Of a DNA stretch of 48,398 bases, positions 34,330-43,221 are shown in pieces. The notes beneath the pieces are model-generated. The model was not told where the DNA came from. It made no database searches and saw only the letters and a list, made by a program, of their open reading frames with translations. Origin of the DNA: Bacteroidaceae bacterium. Lineage in GTDB: Bacteria > Bacteroidota > Bacteroidia > Bacteroidales > Bacteroidaceae. Numbering within the stretch: position 1 is the stretch's first letter; the number at the start of each line of letters is the position of its first letter. Where the stretch lies: NCBI GenBank assembly GCA_900770655.1, contig CAAGLA010000053.1:1-48398 (forward strand). Direction: 5' to 3'. Both the position numbers and the translations under genes were made by a program.

Positions 34330-35610
34330 ATGAAACGTGACAGACATATATTCCAGCTTATAGAGACGGAGTATCGCCGTCAATTGAAAGGTATTGAACT
34401 TATAGCATCGGAAAACTTCGTCAGTAACGAAGTGATGCAGGCTATGGGTTCTGTGTTGACTAACAAATATGCCGAAGGTTATCCCGGAAAACGCTATTAC
34501 GGCGGTTGTGAGGTTGTAGACATTGTAGAGGATATAGCGCGTGAGCGTCTTAAAGAGTTGTACGATGCCGAGTGGGTCAATGTTCAGCCGCATTCAGGAG
34601 CTCAGGCAAATGCAGCGGTATTTCTCGCAGTGCTGAACCCCGGTGATAAGTTTATGGGGCTTAACCTTGCTCACGGCGGTCACCTCTCACACGGCTCGGC
34701 TGTAAATACATCGGGTATAATATATACTCCCTGTGAGTATAACCTCAATGCAGAGACTGGCCGTGTCGATTATGACCAAATGGAAGAGGTGGCTTTGCGC
34801 GAAAGGCCTAAGATGATTATTGGCGGCGGGTCGGCCTATTCCCGCGAGTGGGACTACAAACGTATGCGCGAAATAGCCGACAAAGTGGGTGCTATTCTTA
34901 TGGTAGATATGGCTCATCCTGCGGGCATAATTGCCGCAGGCCTGCTCGATAATCCGGTGAAATATGCTCATATAGTAACATCTACAACCCACAAGACTTT
35001 GCGAGGTCCACGTGGCGGTGTAATATTGATGGGTAAGGACTTTCCCAACCCGTGGGGAAAAACGACCCCGAAGGGTGAGGTGAAGATGATGTCGCAGTTG
35101 CTCGATTCTGCGGTGTTCCCCGGTATACAGGGAGGTCCTCTTGAACACGTCATTGCCGCTAAGGCTGTAGCTTTTGGCGAAGCGTTGCAACCGGAATTCA
35201 AGGAGTATCAGGCACAGGTTAAATTGAATGCCGCGACACTTGCCGCAGAACTTATGGAACGTGGTTTCGGCATTGTTTCGGGCGGAACAGACAACCACTC
35301 GATGCTTGTCGATTTGCGTGGTAAATACCCCGACCTAACAGGAAAAGTTGCCGAAAAGGCGCTGGTGGCAGCCGATATAACCGCTAATAAGAATATGGTG
35401 CCTTTTGATACCCGCAGCGCGTTTCAGACATCGGGTATACGTTTGGGAACGCCCGCTATTACAACACGTGGCGTAAAGGAGGATATGATGCCCCTTATTG
35501 CCGAAATGATAGAGACTGTTCTCAATGCTCCCGAAGATGAAAACGTTATAGCTTCTGTACGTCGCAAGGTAAACGAGACAATGGCTGAATTCCCTCTGTT
35601 TGCATATTAA
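34330..35610 (+). CDS. glyA: Serine hydroxymethyltransferase
   Basis: 426 residues, fold-type I PLP enzyme moving the serine beta-carbon to tetrahydrofolate to give glycine and 5,10-methylene-THF. ELIASENFVS (23-32), PHSGAQANAA (88-97), VDMAHPAGI (192-200) and STTHKTLRGPRGG with PLP Lys222 are canonical. It lies only 7 bp behind a large secreted-protein gene, with no intervening promoter apparent. It is therefore likely read through from that gene, or driven by a promoter inside it. Confidence 0.97.
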   Translation: MKRDRHIFQLIETEYRRQLKGIELIASENFVSNEVMQAMGSVLTNKYAEGYPGKRYYGGCEVVDIVEDIARERLKELYDAEWVNVQPHSGAQANAAVFLAVLNPGDKFMGLNLAHGGHLSHGSAVNTSGIIYTPCEYNLNAETGRVDYDQMEEVALRERPKMIIGGGSAYSREWDYKRMREIADKVGAILMVDMAHPAGIIAAGLLDNPVKYAHIVTSTTHKTLRGPRGGVILMGKDFPNPWGKTTPKGEVKMMSQLLDSAVFPGIQGGPLEHVIAAKAVAFGEALQPEFKEYQAQVKLNAATLAAELMERGFGIVSGGTDNHSMLVDLRGKYPDLTGKVAEKALVAADITANKNMVPFDTRSAFQTSGIRLGTPAITTRGVKEDMMPLIAEMIETVLNAPEDENVIASVRRKVNETMAEFPLFAY

Positions 35611-35633
35611 GGGGTAATCTCTACCATTTGATT

Positions 35634-35672
35634 ATACAATTAAAGATAGCCACTGGCTATCTTTAATTGTAT
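35634..35672. terminator. Bidirectional terminator between glyA and the beta-barrel gene
   Basis: A perfect 18-bp stem (35634-35651 with 35655-35672) with a 3-nt loop. Its lower part is A/T-rich on both sides. It ends 1 bp before the stop codon of the convergent gene at 35674. Confidence 0.9.
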
Positions 35673-35673
35673 T

Positions 35674-36366
35674 CTAAAACATCATTCCTACAGAGAAACT
35701 CAGTTGGTTGTCCCGTCTGTCTGTTTTGAATATCTGTCCGTCGCTACCCGATATGATGTGTTTTGATGCATCGGTGATGCCTATGTCGTATACGAAATCG
35801 AAAAATACATTGTGAATGTTCACGCCAAGCCCTATTTCCCAATACCAAGTCTTCTTTTTCAGTATCTCTTGAAGATTGTCGTACTTGAAGTGTTTGAAGC
35901 TCTGCTTGTCGTGGGCGGTAAAGGTGAATTTCGTTCGCGGCCCTGTGAATATGCTCATTCCGAATTTGCCGTTTCTTATAAAACTGTACCCGAACAATAC
36001 CGGTACCTGCAAGCAATATGTTTTCAGGTTATAAATGGGGTTTGTTATAGACGCATCATCGCTTGTATACATTTCGGCGTCTTTAAAGTCGAAACTGTGT
36101 CTGGTTATTCCCAGTGCTGCCTCTGTCTGTATATAGAAACGACCTTTGGTTACTCTTAAAAATGGAGCTAATGTGTAACCTATCTTGTTGCTCTGAATGT
36201 TGTTACGGTCGAAAATGTAGCCTTCAATCTCAAAGTCGGGGTCGTTGTATGTGACGGCCTGAACGCCTGCTTTTATACCAATGTTAAAATGCAGTTTGTC
36301 GCTCTGCGAATGAAGAGAGACAGGAAACAACAGTAATATTATAGGTATAATGCAGTATCGGTACAT
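35674..36366 (-). CDS. Outer-membrane beta-barrel protein (PorT-like family)
   Basis: 230 residues. Signal peptide (ends SLHSQ), then alternating hydrophobic/aromatic strands throughout: FNIGIKAGVQAV, FYIQTEAALGI, YCLQVPVLFGYSF, WYWEIGLGVNI and a C-terminal strand LSFSVGMMF ending in Phe. This matches the PorT / OMP_b-brl_2 group. Function unknown. It is last in the pyrB operon, 14 bp after the flavin reductase gene. Confidence 0.82.
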   Translation of the reverse strand: MYRYCIIPIILLLFPVSLHSQSDKLHFNIGIKAGVQAVTYNDPDFEIEGYIFDRNNIQSNKIGYTLAPFLRVTKGRFYIQTEAALGITRHSFDFKDAEMYTSDDASITNPIYNLKTYCLQVPVLFGYSFIRNGKFGMSIFTGPRTKFTFTAHDKQSFKHFKYDNLQEILKKKTWYWEIGLGVNIHNVFFDFVYDIGITDASKHIISGSDGQIFKTDRRDNQLSFSVGMMF

Positions 36367-36380
36367 TGTAAAAAGGCATA

Positions 36381-36944
36381 TTATTTCTTCTTTACGCTCC
36401 AGCCGAATTTTCCAATAAAGTCACCTAAATGAAAATACTTGCCGTGAGTGTATACAAGAGGGTCGGCAGCGGCAAGATTCCATTCTCCTGTTTCCGGGTT
36501 CAGGTAACGGTCGTCTGCCTGAACGTTTACAACTTCGGCTAGAAACATATCGTGTGAACCTAACGGGATTATCTGCTTTACCCTGCACTCTATGCTGAGT
36601 GGGGATTCCATAATTATTGGAGCCTTGACTGCTTTCGACGGGCCGTAAGTGAGCCCGGTCTTTTTTGCTTTGTCGTAATCTTTTCCCGAACGTACGCCAC
36701 ACCAGTCGGTCGCGCGTGCCATTGAGGCTGTGGTTAGGTTTATCACAAATTCACCGTTCTCTTTAATAATGGGGTAGGAGTGCCTTTCGGGGCGCACCGA
36801 AATGTAGCACATCGCCGGGTTTGTGCAGGTTGTGCCAACCCACGAGACTGTGAAAATGTTGTACTCTTCGGGGCTTCCGCCACAGCTTACAAGAACTGCC
36901 GGCAGAGGGTAAATCATTGTTCCCGGTTTCCAGTCGATTTTCAT
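36381..36944 (-). CDS. Flavin reductase-like FMN-binding protein
   Basis: 187 residues of the FMN-binding split-barrel (flavin_reduct) family. PLPAVLVSCGG, NIFTVSWVGTTCTNPAMCYISVRPERHSY and GEFVINL are the flavin-site segments. SHDMFLAEV is the conserved C-terminal motif. Probably binds FMN and reduces a flavin or another acceptor with NAD(P)H; substrate not known. It lies 7 bp after pyrI; I recall the same neighbourhood (pyrB, pyrI, flavin reductase, glyA) in other Bacteroides, which should be checked. Confidence 0.9.
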   Translation of the reverse strand: MKIDWKPGTMIYPLPAVLVSCGGSPEEYNIFTVSWVGTTCTNPAMCYISVRPERHSYPIIKENGEFVINLTTASMARATDWCGVRSGKDYDKAKKTGLTYGPSKAVKAPIIMESPLSIECRVKQIIPLGSHDMFLAEVVNVQADDRYLNPETGEWNLAAADPLVYTHGKYFHLGDFIGKFGWSVKKK

Positions 36945-36951
36945 TCTGATG

Positions 36952-37416
36952 TTATAACAATTCTACATCGTTGATGTTTACCTCTTTTTCGCAATAACGG
37001 CATTTCAGTGTGTGGTTGTCGCGGTTCGATACATAGAAATGTGTTGCCATAGGTTCGTTGTTGGTGATGCAGTTGAGGTTGTTGCACTTTATTATGTTGT
37101 GCAGCTCGTCGGGCATCTTTACTTCGCGTTTTTCAACAACCTTGTAGTCGCGTATGGTGTTCATTACCACGTTGGGTGCAACAACGGATATTTTGCTTAC
37201 TTCGTCGTCGCTGAAGAAACGGTCGGCAATCTTTATCAGCCCTTTCTTGCCTAATTTCTTGCTCTCGAGGTTGTATCCTATGGTTACGTTGTTGCCCATA
37301 GATGGGATGTTCAGCAAGTTTACCACAGCAAAGAGCTTGTCTGCGGGAATGTGGTCTATAACGGTTCCGTTACATAGTGCCGATACCTGCAATGCCGGTT
37401 TAGTATTGTCGTTCAT
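36952..37416 (-). CDS. pyrI: Aspartate carbamoyltransferase regulatory chain
   Basis: 154 residues, same length as E. coli PyrI. The N-terminal allosteric domain binds CTP/ATP (IDHIPADKLFAVVNLL). The C-terminal zinc domain has Cys111, Cys116, Cys139 and Cys142 in C-x4-C...C-x2-C. It binds PyrB to give the regulated ATCase dodecamer. Starts 18 nt after the pyrB stop. Confidence 0.96.
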   Translation of the reverse strand: MNDNTKPALQVSALCNGTVIDHIPADKLFAVVNLLNIPSMGNNVTIGYNLESKKLGKKGLIKIADRFFSDDEVSKISVVAPNVVMNTIRDYKVVEKREVKMPDELHNIIKCNNLNCITNNEPMATHFYVSNRDNHTLKCRYCEKEVNINDVELL

Positions 37417-37434
37417 AATGGTTTTTCTTAATGT

Positions 37435-38349
37435 TTAAATATTTATTCCAAGTACATCGCATATAATTGCCTCGCGAACATACAAACCGTTCTGCGCCTG
37501 CTGGAAGTAGTATGCTTTAGGATTGTCGTCAACATCGTGTGCAATTTCATTTACTCTTGGCAGTGGGTGAAGAATACGGAGGTTCTCCTTTGTGTCGGCG
37601 AGCATTGAATTTGTGAGACGGTAACAGTTCTTTACCTTTTCATACTCCATAAGGTCGCTGAAACGTTCACGCTGGACACGTGTCATATATATGATATCGG
37701 CATTCGCTATTACATCTTCATTGAACTCTGTGGTTTCGGTAAACGGAATGTTGTTCTCGCGGCAGAAAACCCTGTACTCTTCGGGCATATGAAGCTCTTC
37801 GGGTGCTATGAAGTGGAATGTGGGGTTGAAGTGACGCATTGCGTGCAGCAATGAATGTACTGTGCGGCCATATTTGAGGTCGCCCACAAGGTGAATGTTC
37901 AACCCTTCAAGAGTGCCCTGTGTCTTTTTAATTGAGTAGAGGTCGAGCATTGTCTGTGACGGGTGTTGGTTTGCTCCGTCGCCGGCGTTTATTATGGGAA
38001 CAGGTGAAACCTCGCTGGCGTAACGTGCTGCACCTTCGAGACGGTGACGCATTGCAATGACATCGGCATAGCTCGACACCATCATTATAGTATCCTTGAG
38101 TGTCTCACCCTTGCTTGCAGAACTTGTGGCAGCATCGCTGAAACCTATGACGCGTGCACCAAGACGCTTGGCGGCAGTCTCGAAACTAAGACGTGTGCGG
38201 GTCGATGGCTCAAAGAAAAGAGAACCAACAACTTTACCTTGCAACAGGTCGCTGTTGGGGTTTTCTTCGAACAATTCTGCTTTTTCCAGCAGTGAGAGAA
38301 TCTTTTCTCGGGACAGGTCGTTTATTGAAACAAAGCTCTTGCTTTTCAT
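37435..38349 (-). CDS. pyrB: Aspartate carbamoyltransferase catalytic chain
   Basis: 304 residues, standard for PyrB. It joins carbamoyl phosphate and aspartate in the first committed step of pyrimidine synthesis. FFEPSTRTRLSFE (about 50-62) is the carbamoyl-phosphate site. SKGET, HPSQTMLDLYSI and MTRVQRERF follow, and HPLPRVNEI is the C-terminal signature. First gene of the four-gene operon, behind a leader with a 17-nt tandem duplication. Confidence 0.97.
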   Translation of the reverse strand: MKSKSFVSINDLSREKILSLLEKAELFEENPNSDLLQGKVVGSLFFEPSTRTRLSFETAAKRLGARVIGFSDAATSSASKGETLKDTIMMVSSYADVIAMRHRLEGAARYASEVSPVPIINAGDGANQHPSQTMLDLYSIKKTQGTLEGLNIHLVGDLKYGRTVHSLLHAMRHFNPTFHFIAPEELHMPEEYRVFCRENNIPFTETTEFNEDVIANADIIYMTRVQRERFSDLMEYEKVKNCYRLTNSMLADTKENLRILHPLPRVNEIAHDVDDNPKAYYFQQAQNGLYVREAIICDVLGINI

Positions 38350-38364
38350 TGTTGTTTGGTTTTA

Positions 38365-38398
38365 CTCTTGTTATTTCTTGTCTCTTGTTATTTCTTGT
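38365..38398. repeat. Perfect tandem duplication of 17 nt in the pyrB leader
   Basis: The unit CTCTTGTTATTTCTTGT occurs twice in a row (38365-38381 and 38382-38398), identical over 17 nt. In the pyrB direction it reads ACAAGAAATAACAAGAG twice, directly downstream of the -7 box, so it would form most of the 5' untranslated region. Confidence 0.85.
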
Positions 38399-38427
38399 AA
38401 AGATAAATCAATATTATGATTCGGCAA
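38398..38427 (-). promoter_or_regulatory. Probable promoter of pyrB operon
   Basis: On the minus strand: TTG (38427-38425), 19 nt, TATCTTTA (38405-38398), one mismatch in the -7 box. About 48 nt to the pyrB ATG. Confidence 0.55.
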
Positions 38428-38474
38428 TAACTTTTAGACTTAAATATTATAAAAAAAGAAAGCTTGCTAAAAGG

Positions 38475-38507
38475 TTGCCGGTAATTGAAATATTTGTCTT
38501 ATCTTTG
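38475..38507 (+). promoter_or_regulatory. Promoter of the PBP1A-kdsB-M16 operon
   Basis: The -7 box TATCTTTG (38500-38507) is a full match; TTG at 38475-38477 is 22 nt upstream, slightly wide. The leader to the ATG at 38614 would be about 100 nt. Confidence 0.65.
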
Positions 38508-38613
38508 CGAAGATAGACTGCACTTGTTGTTTATGGGTCTATGGGTGTAATTTCAGATGGTGGTGTTTTGTTGTGAGAACACATAATCGTCTTTTTTACT
38601 AAACACGGCATTT

Positions 38614-40983
38614 ATGGTAAAGAAAATATTTATTGGCGTTTGGGTATTTGTCATTCTTGTGATTGTTGCGGCAATACTCTTTTTTACAGCAGTTGTAAAC
38701 GGCTCGATAGGCTACCTGCCAAATACGTCGGAACTCGAAAATCTCGACTATAAGTTTGCATCGCAAATCATATCGGCCGACGGCAAGGAGCTCGGCACTT
38801 GGTCGCAGAGCAGGGAAAACCGTGTCTTCGTAGAATACGATTCAATATCTCCGCACTTGATAGATGCCCTTATCTCCACCGAAGATATTCGTTTCTACGA
38901 CCACTCGGGCATTGATGCAAGGTCCTTGTTGCGTGCAATAATTAAAACCGGAATAATGGGCCAGTCCAATGCGGGTGGCGGCAGTACCATTACCCAGCAG
39001 CTTGCAAAACTCCTCTATTCCGAAGTGTCGGGCAACAAGCTCGACCGTCTGTCGCAGAAACCAATTGAGTGGGTTATTGCCGTTCAGCTCGAGCGCCAGT
39101 ACACAAAGAAAGAGATTCTCACACTCTACCTGAACAAGTACGACTTCGGCAATAATGCCGTGGGTATAAGAAGTGCCGCTCACGTTTACTTTGGCAAAGA
39201 GCCCAGCCAGCTGAATATAGAGGAGGCTGCAATGCTTGTGGGTATGTGCAAGAACTCTTCTCTATACAACCCGCGCCGCAGGCCCGAAAAAACTCAGGAA
39301 CGCCGCAATGTGGTGCTGGGCCAAATGTATAAAGCCGGTGTCATTACTGCCGAAGAGTGCGATTCTCTTTCGCAGATACCGCTTGCAATCGATTATCACC
39401 CGGCCGACCACAAAGCCGGTATAGCAACATATTTCCGCGAGTATCTCCGTCTATATATGACAGCGAAGAAACCTGTCAAGGCCAATTATCGCGGGTGGCA
39501 GATGCAACAGTTCTACGACGATTCTCTAAGGTGGGAAAATGATTCGCTTTACGGCTGGTGCAACAAGCGCAAGAAACCTAACGGCGAGTATTACAATATA
39601 TACACCGACGGCCTTAGAATCTATACTACAATAGATTCGCGTATGCAGGTATATCTCGAAGAGGCTGTGCAGGAGCACGTTGCCGAATATTTGCAACCTC
39701 GTTTCTATGAATCGAAGAGGGGGCAAAGGACTGCGCCATATACAACGCGCCTTACCGAAGATGAAGTGAATACAATACTCCGCCGCACAATGAGGCAGAG
39801 CGACCGTTACCGTACAATGAAGAACAGCGGTTATACCGAAGAGCAGATAGAAGAGGCTTTCAATACTCCACAGGAAATGGAGGTCTTTACCTATCAGGGT
39901 GTTAAGGATACTGTAATGACGCCTATGGATTCTATAAGATATTACAAGTATTTCTTGCGCACCGGCGTTATGTCTATGGATCCTATAACAGGAGAAGTGA
40001 AGGCCTATGTGGGTGGAACAAATTATTACTATTTCAAATATGATATGGCCGGTGTCGGCCGTCGTCAGGTCGGTTCAACCGTGAAACCCTATCTCTACTC
40101 TCTTGCTATGGAGAATGGCTTTACCCCCTGTGACGAAACAAGGAATGTGGAGCAGACGCTTGTCGACGATGCCGGCAAATTGTGGAGCCCCAGAAACTCT
40201 TCGCGTAACAGGTATGGCGAAATGGTAACATTGCGTTGGGGATTGTCAATGTCGAACAACTGGATATCGGCATATCTTATGAATCAGTTGAGCCCGTATT
40301 CTCTTAAGAAACTTCTGCACCAATATGGCTTGACAAGCCAAGATATAGACCCTACGCCGTCGCTATGTCTCGGTACTTGCGATGCATCGGTAATGGAAAT
40401 GGTGAGTGCCTATACAGCTTTTGTGGGCAAGGGTATCCGTACCTCTCCGCTCTTTGTGACACGTATTGAAGACAATGCCGGCAATGTTATTGAAACATTC
40501 TCGGCAAGCAAGACTGAGGTTATAAGCGAAGAGAGTTCATACAAGATGATAGATATGATGCGTGCGGTTATAAACAGCGGTACAGGTTCGCGCATCAGGC
40601 GCATATATGGCATCACTGCCGATATGTGCGGAAAGACAGGTACAACCCAGCGCAACGCCGACGGCTGGTTTATGGGATATACACCTTCGCTCGTTACCGG
40701 CTGCTGGGTGGGCGGTGAAGAACGCGATATTCATTTCGACCGTATGAGCGAAGGACAAGGCGCCTCAATGGCACTGCCCATATGGGGTATATATATGAAT
40801 AAGGTGTATGCCGACAAGACATTACCCTATTCTCAGGACGAGAAATTCGATATACCCGAAGATTTTGACCCCTGTGACAACAATCTCTTCCCCGCGGAAG
40901 ATGGCGAAGAGAACACCGGTGTGGTTATTCAGGTTACCGAAGAGAGTACCACAGAAGAGGGTTTTGACAATATGTTTGAATAA
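38614..40983 (+). CDS. Bifunctional penicillin-binding protein 1A
   Basis: 789 residues. One N-terminal membrane segment (about 4-28), a GT51 glycosyltransferase (about 50-225) with STEDIRFYDHSGID (catalytic Glu90) and GGSTITQQLAKLL, and a transpeptidase domain with S488-TVK, SMSNNW and KTGTT. It polymerises lipid II glycan and cross-links peptides outside the inner membrane. Acidic C-terminal tail after about 745. Class A family, about 790 residues typical for Bacteroidetes. kdsB follows after 23 bp. Confidence 0.95.
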   Translation: MVKKIFIGVWVFVILVIVAAILFFTAVVNGSIGYLPNTSELENLDYKFASQIISADGKELGTWSQSRENRVFVEYDSISPHLIDALISTEDIRFYDHSGIDARSLLRAIIKTGIMGQSNAGGGSTITQQLAKLLYSEVSGNKLDRLSQKPIEWVIAVQLERQYTKKEILTLYLNKYDFGNNAVGIRSAAHVYFGKEPSQLNIEEAAMLVGMCKNSSLYNPRRRPEKTQERRNVVLGQMYKAGVITAEECDSLSQIPLAIDYHPADHKAGIATYFREYLRLYMTAKKPVKANYRGWQMQQFYDDSLRWENDSLYGWCNKRKKPNGEYYNIYTDGLRIYTTIDSRMQVYLEEAVQEHVAEYLQPRFYESKRGQRTAPYTTRLTEDEVNTILRRTMRQSDRYRTMKNSGYTEEQIEEAFNTPQEMEVFTYQGVKDTVMTPMDSIRYYKYFLRTGVMSMDPITGEVKAYVGGTNYYYFKYDMAGVGRRQVGSTVKPYLYSLAMENGFTPCDETRNVEQTLVDDAGKLWSPRNSSRNRYGEMVTLRWGLSMSNNWISAYLMNQLSPYSLKKLLHQYGLTSQDIDPTPSLCLGTCDASVMEMVSAYTAFVGKGIRTSPLFVTRIEDNAGNVIETFSASKTEVISEESSYKMIDMMRAVINSGTGSRIRRIYGITADMCGKTGTTQRNADGWFMGYTPSLVTGCWVGGEERDIHFDRMSEGQGASMALPIWGIYMNKVYADKTLPYSQDEKFDIPEDFDPCDNNLFPAEDGEENTGVVIQVTEESTTEEGFDNMFE

Positions 40984-41006
40984 AGAATCGAAAACAGAAA
41001 TATACT

Positions 41007-41777
41007 ATGAAATTCTTAGGGATTATTCCTGCTCGTTATGCATCGACACGCTTCCCCGGCAAGCCTTTGGCAATGTTGGGAAATAAACCTGTTATACAGC
41101 ACGTGTACGAACAGGTGAAAGAGTGTTTCGACGACTTGTATGTTGCAACCGACGACGAACGCATAAAAGAGGCTGTGTTGGGCTTTGGCGGAAAGGTTGT
41201 TATGACATCGGAAGAGTGCAGGAACGGCACGGAACGTTGCTTGGATGCATATAAACGTCTTGCAATTGATTGCGATGTTATAGTAAATATTCAGGGTGAC
41301 GAGCCGTTTATACAGAAGAAACAGGTGAAGGCTCTTATGGAGTGTTTCAACAATGCAAATACCGACATTGCTACGCTTGTAAAGCCTTTTGAACCATCAG
41401 AAGGACTGGAGCGCCTTGAATCGCCGAATACTCCTAAAGTCGTTATGGACGAGAATGGCTTTGCAATATATTTCAGCCGTTCTGTAATACCATATCTGCG
41501 TGGAGTAGAAAAGTGCGAGTGGCTCGAAAAGCACACCTTCTACAAGCATCTTGGCGTTTACGCCTATCGCGCGTCGTTGCTCGAAGATATTACCCGTCTT
41601 CCGCAGTCGCCTATGGAAAAGGCCGAATCGCTTGAACAGCTCAGGTGGTTGGAAAACGGCTACAAAATTAAAGTCGGCGTAACAGATATTGAGACTATAG
41701 GCATAGATACTCCCGATGATTTGGAGCGTGCAAGAAAATTTGCCATAGAAATCGGATTGCCCGGAATAGTAGAATGA
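41007..41777 (+). CDS. kdsB: 3-deoxy-manno-octulosonate cytidylyltransferase
   Basis: 256 residues, usual length. It activates KDO as CMP-KDO for lipid A / LPS core. GIIPARYASTRFPGKPLA (5-22) is the CTP-binding start; QGDEPF near 95, the YFSRSVIPY segment and LGVYAYRASLLE are KdsB motifs. It ends in ATGA shared with the next gene. Confidence 0.96.
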   Translation: MKFLGIIPARYASTRFPGKPLAMLGNKPVIQHVYEQVKECFDDLYVATDDERIKEAVLGFGGKVVMTSEECRNGTERCLDAYKRLAIDCDVIVNIQGDEPFIQKKQVKALMECFNNANTDIATLVKPFEPSEGLERLESPNTPKVVMDENGFAIYFSRSVIPYLRGVEKCEWLEKHTFYKHLGVYAYRASLLEDITRLPQSPMEKAESLEQLRWLENGYKIKVGVTDIETIGIDTPDDLERARKFAIEIGLPGIVE

Positions 41778-43048
41778 TGCGTAATCCACCGTTGATAAAG
41801 CCTATGCAGTTAGATGCTCTTGCGCTTCCCTCACAAGAGGTGATGCGCAACGGAGTGTCTCTCTACCGCTTGGGAGGCAACAACAACGGTGCAGTGCGGC
41901 TCGATATTCTTTTTAAAGGCGGTTATGCTGTTCAGGAGAAACCTCTGCAGGCAATGTTCGTGAACAGAATGTTGCGTGAGGGCGCAGGCTCACTTTCCGC
42001 TGCCGAAATATCACAGAAACTCGACTATTATGGTGCTTGGATAGATATGTACTCCTCGCAGGAGTGCAACCATATTACACTCTACACACTTTCCAAGCAT
42101 TTTATTCCTCTTTTGGGGCTTCTGGAAACAATGGTAAAGAATCCCACCTTCCCCGAAGAGAACCTTGAAACCACAAAGCGGAACAACAAATCGTTCTATA
42201 TGATTAACTCCCGCAAGGTAGATGTTGTTTCCCAGCGCTATTTTGAACACTCTTTGTGGGGCGAAGGGCATCCATTGGCCCATATTGTGGTGCCCGAAGA
42301 TTACGATGCCATTACAGTCGATGACCTCTGGAGCTATTACAGAAAGGTTTATGCCAGCTGCAACTGTTCTATATTTATTGCCGGAACTTTTGATGAGTGT
42401 ATGACAAATGCCGTGGCGGCTACATTCGGCAGTGAAGAGTGGGGTGCTAGAGAGCTTGTGGGCAATATACTGCTCCCGCCTGCGGCGACAATGTATGGCC
42501 GGCGTAACATAGCTGTTAAGGATACTATGCAGAGTGCTGTGAAAATAGGCTTTATGGCAATGGATTCGTCGCATCCCGACTTTCACCGGTTCAGAGTGCT
42601 TTCGGTGCTTTTCGGCGGTTATTTCGGGAGCAGGCTAATGAGCAATATACGCGAAGAGAACGGCTATACATACCACATATCGGCCGAACTCGATGCATAC
42701 GGCAACAGGAACTCCTTTATGATTTCATCGGAAGCTGCAAATGAGTATGTGGAACCTCTTATATTTGAGGTAAAGCGCGAAATCAAGAGGCTGCTCGACG
42801 AACCTATTCCCGAAGCCGAAGTGGAACTTGTGCGCAACTATATAATGGGCGAACTATGCCGTGAATATGAGGGCTTGTCGGCAAAATCGGAAGTTTTTAT
42901 AAATGCTTGGCTATCGGGAGAAAAATTCTCTTCGGTAAACGATTACATTAGCACTGTGCAGTCTGTTGGTGCCGCAGAACTCCGGGAGGTAGCGCGCAAA
43001 TATCTCTCTTCGGGCGATATGATAGAGATTGTTGCCGGTGCGGTATAA
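41774..43048 (+). CDS. M16 peptidase homologue lacking the zinc motif
   Basis: 424 residues with both halves of the M16 (insulinase/processing peptidase) fold. The N-terminal half aligns with the family but the zinc motif HxxEH is replaced: MFVNR at 61-65 has Met, Asn and Arg where His, Glu and His should be. The C-terminal half keeps the family signature GSRLMSNIREENGYTYHI. It therefore resembles the non-catalytic partner chain. No catalytic M16 gene is next to it. No signal peptide. Start is ATG 41774, overlapping the kdsB stop by 4 nt (ATGATG, so 41777 is possible). Confidence 0.88.
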   Translation: MMRNPPLIKPMQLDALALPSQEVMRNGVSLYRLGGNNNGAVRLDILFKGGYAVQEKPLQAMFVNRMLREGAGSLSAAEISQKLDYYGAWIDMYSSQECNHITLYTLSKHFIPLLGLLETMVKNPTFPEENLETTKRNNKSFYMINSRKVDVVSQRYFEHSLWGEGHPLAHIVVPEDYDAITVDDLWSYYRKVYASCNCSIFIAGTFDECMTNAVAATFGSEEWGARELVGNILLPPAATMYGRRNIAVKDTMQSAVKIGFMAMDSSHPDFHRFRVLSVLFGGYFGSRLMSNIREENGYTYHISAELDAYGNRNSFMISSEAANEYVEPLIFEVKREIKRLLDEPIPEAEVELVRNYIMGELCREYEGLSAKSEVFINAWLSGEKFSSVNDYISTVQSVGAAELREVARKYLSSGDMIEIVAGAV

Positions 43049-43103
43049 TGCAATCTCTTTTTCTTCTGCCGAAAATTTATTTTCTAAAATAAATCCTGCT
43101 ATC

Positions 43104-43135
43104 TTGCAGTTTTTTCAACTTTGTTGTTATCTTTG
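43104..43135 (+). promoter_or_regulatory. Promoter of the MORN-yhcH group
   Basis: TTG at 43104-43106, 21 nt, TATCTTTG (43128-43135), a full -7 match. The start codon lies 87 nt downstream, leaving a leader that can fold. Confidence 0.72.
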
Positions 43136-43145
43136 TATTTGAGGT

Positions 43146-43204
43146 GGTGCGCCTTTGACAGTTTGTAGGCACCGCATAGGGTGTGGGCTGTTGAGCCTGC
43201 AAAC
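43146..43204 (+). promoter_or_regulatory. Structured leader before the MORN gene
   Basis: GTTTGTAGGC (43161-43170) pairs with GCCTGCAAAC (43195-43204) over 10 bp with one G-U. GGTGC (43146-43150) can instead pair with GCACC (43169-43173). GGGCT-GTTG-AGCCT (43185-43198) can form its own small hairpin. These are mutually exclusive, so alternative folds are possible. It matches no riboswitch class I know. Confidence 0.4.
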
Positions 43205-43221
43205 ATAAAACCGCTACATAG

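Noticed and set aside
38508..38613. tRNA or small RNA gene before PBP1A
   Set aside because: No cloverleaf, no TTCGA-type T-loop. It is simply a long leader.
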